Shown here piece after piece: positions 62,971-64,000 of a DNA stretch of 64,000 nt. Position numbers and translations under genes: made by a program. The notes below the pieces were generated by a model that was not told the DNA's origin, did no database searches, and worked only from the letters and a program-made list of their open reading frames with translations. The stretch spans positions 86,498 to 150,497 of the forward strand of contig QBMB01000001.1 of the NCBI GenBank assembly GCA_003241965.1, written 5' to 3'. This stretch comes from Burkholderiales bacterium (GTDB taxonomy: Bacteria > Pseudomonadota > Gammaproteobacteria > Burkholderiales > Burkholderiaceae_C). Each line of letters begins with the position of its first letter. Within the stretch, counting starts at the first letter, position 1.

Positions 62971-64000
62971 TTGAACAACCTGCTGTCCGCTTTCCGGTTC
63001 GCCGCCCTGCCCGCCGGGACGAATTCATTTCGCGCCGAGGTAAAGGCCTTTCTCCAATCCAGCTTTGAGCCAATGCCCGCCGACATCCGGGCCCGTTCAT
63101 GGATGGGTTTCAATGCCGCTTTCAGCAAGAAGCTGGCCGCACGGGGCTGGGTCGGCGTGACCTTGCCAGCGCAATACGGTGGCGCCAGCCTGGACGCCTT
63201 CTCGCGCTTCGTGCTGGTGGAAGAACTGCTGGCCGCCGGTGCCCCGGTTTCCGCACACTGGATCGCCGACCGCCAGAGCGGGCCCCAGATCCTCAAGTTC
63301 GGAACCGAGGCGCAACGCCAGTTCTATCTGCCCAAAATTTGTGCCGCCGAGGCCTTCTTTTGTATCGGCATGAGCGAGCCCAATGCCGGCTCCGACCTCG
63401 CCAGCGTTGGCACACGGGCCAGCCGCTGCGAAGGTGGCTGGCGTTTGAACGGCCACAAGATATGGACCACCAATGCGCAGCACTGCCACTACATGATCGC
63501 GCTGGTGCGCTCGTCGGGCGAGTCGCAGGATCGGCAAAAGGGCCTGTCGCAGTTCATTGTCGACTTGGCATTGCCCGGCGTGACGGTGCGCCCGATCCGG
63601 GATCTAACGGGGGACGCGCATTTCTCAGAAGTGTTTTTCGACAACGTGCTACTGGCCGACGACGCGCTGATCGGCAATGAAGGCAGCGGCTGGGCGCAAG
63701 TCAATGCCGAACTGGCCTTCGAGCGCAGCGGCCCGGAGCGGGTGTACTCCAGCATCGTGCTGCTGGAGCACTGGATCACCTGCCTGCGCAGTACACCGGC
63801 GGTCTCGGCCCATGCCGCCACCATCGGGCGTTTCGCCACGCACCTGGCCACGCTGCGCAACATGTCGATCGCCGTCACGGCCAAGCTCGTCAACGGGGAA
63901 AGCCCGTTGGTCGAAGCGGCCTTGGTAAAGGATATAGGCACCGAATTCGAGCAGAGCATTCCCGCCGTGATCGGAGCCGCCATCGCTATGGACCCGGACG
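62971..64000 (+). CDS. Acyl-CoA dehydrogenase, 3' end beyond the window
   Basis: The frame stays open to the window end and covers about 343 residues. Start chosen at TTG 62971 because GGAGG lies 8 bases upstream and FRFAALPAG then sits where this subfamily begins; an in-frame ATG at 62947 has no good ribosome site but is possible. FRAEVKAFL, YGGASLDAFSRFVLVEELLAAGAPV, SEPNAGSDLASV and IWTTNAQH show an ACAD of the long, FadE17-like type also seen for the 48526 large subunit. The base Glu cannot be judged in full, though FERSGPERVYSS contains a Glu before Arg at the IVD-type position. A small-subunit partner may follow outside the window. Confidence 0.9.
   Translation, partial: MNNLLSAFRFAALPAGTNSFRAEVKAFLQSSFEPMPADIRARSWMGFNAAFSKKLAARGWVGVTLPAQYGGASLDAFSRFVLVEELLAAGAPVSAHWIADRQSGPQILKFGTEAQRQFYLPKICAAEAFFCIGMSEPNAGSDLASVGTRASRCEGGWRLNGHKIWTTNAQHCHYMIALVRSSGESQDRQKGLSQFIVDLALPGVTVRPIRDLTGDAHFSEVFFDNVLLADDALIGNEGSGWAQVNAELAFERSGPERVYSSIVLLEHWITCLRSTPAVSAHAATIGRFATHLATLRNMSIAVTAKLVNGESPLVEAALVKDIGTEFEQSIPAVIGAAIAMDPD

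Noticed and set aside
1..64000. CRISPR arrays, tRNA or rRNA genes, integrase or attachment sites, toxin-antitoxin or defence genes
   Set aside because: None was seen. Apart from the IS30 remnant, the hairpin element, the two broken genes and the regulator, the window is metabolic and transport genes throughout.

Overview
The window is a dense, high-GC catabolic island from a proteobacterium, most likely a betaproteobacterium of the order Burkholderiales (Comamonadaceae-like). That placement rests on overall protein character and gene organisation; no rRNA, tRNA or marker gene is present to confirm it. Almost every gene belongs to acyl-CoA metabolism. I count 8 acyl-CoA dehydrogenases (ACADs), 3 acyl-CoA ligases plus one ligase remnant, 3 family III CoA-transferase/racemase proteins, 4 crotonase-fold proteins (one broken), 3 MaoC/hotdog hydratase-type proteins and one thioesterase, 5 SDRs, 2 SCP-x-type thiolases, 2 biotin-dependent acyl-CoA carboxylases, a carbonic anhydrase and an ETF-ubiquinone oxidoreductase.

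Layout. 39-2432 (+): an ACAD and a CoA-transferase, the end of an operon that enters from the left. 2621-10913 (+): import module 1 (LivG, acyl-CoA ligase, LivH, LivM, LivF, two tandem binding proteins). 11162-15936 (+): BadH-like and BadI-like genes for alicyclic ring cleavage, a TetR regulator, a MaoC hydratase and ETF-QO. 15945-16735: a decayed IS30-family element with a 95-bp hairpin element inside it. 17150-30838 (+): import module 2 (LivF, LivG, ligase, LivH, LivM, two binding proteins), then a three-part acyl-CoA carboxylase, two PECR/AtuB-like SDRs and a thioesterase. 44283-31003 (-): IVD-like ACAD, broken enoyl-CoA hydratase, thiolase, HSD10-like SDR, ACAD, import module 3 and an alpha-methylacyl-CoA racemase. 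44690-45439 (+): an acyl-CoA ligase remnant. 45497-64000 (+): SCP-x thiolase, split MaoC hydratase, SDR, heteromeric (PimC/PimD-like) ACAD pair, carboxylase beta subunit, CoA-transferase, ACAD, hydratase, carboxylase alpha subunit, MBL hydrolase, hydratase, carbonic anhydrase, MmgE/PrpD protein and two more ACADs, the last cut by the window end.

How the parts may work together (inference). Three related ABC importers, each with its own CoA ligase between transporter genes, would take up carboxylic acids and activate them. ACADs feed electrons to ETF-QO. BadH and BadI homologues would open a cyclohexane ring to a pimeloyl-CoA-type dicarboxylate, which the PimC/PimD-like ACAD pair could start to degrade. 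The two carboxylases, supplied with bicarbonate by the carbonic anhydrase, could remove beta-methyl blocks as in the geranyl-CoA or 3-methylcrotonyl-CoA routes. The racemase and SCP-x thiolases suit 2-methyl-branched intermediates. The set points to branched alicyclic or isoprenoid carboxylic acids (monoterpenoid, naphthenic or terpenoid-derived). The true substrate cannot be read from the sequence.

Regulation. A shared inverted repeat, CTAAC-TANN-GTTAG, lies upstream of the module 1 operon, the badHI operon and the module 2 operon, and a degenerate copy lies in the divergent promoter region at 44.4 kb. The only transcription factor gene in the window is the TetR gene at 12904, so it is the natural candidate for controlling the whole island.
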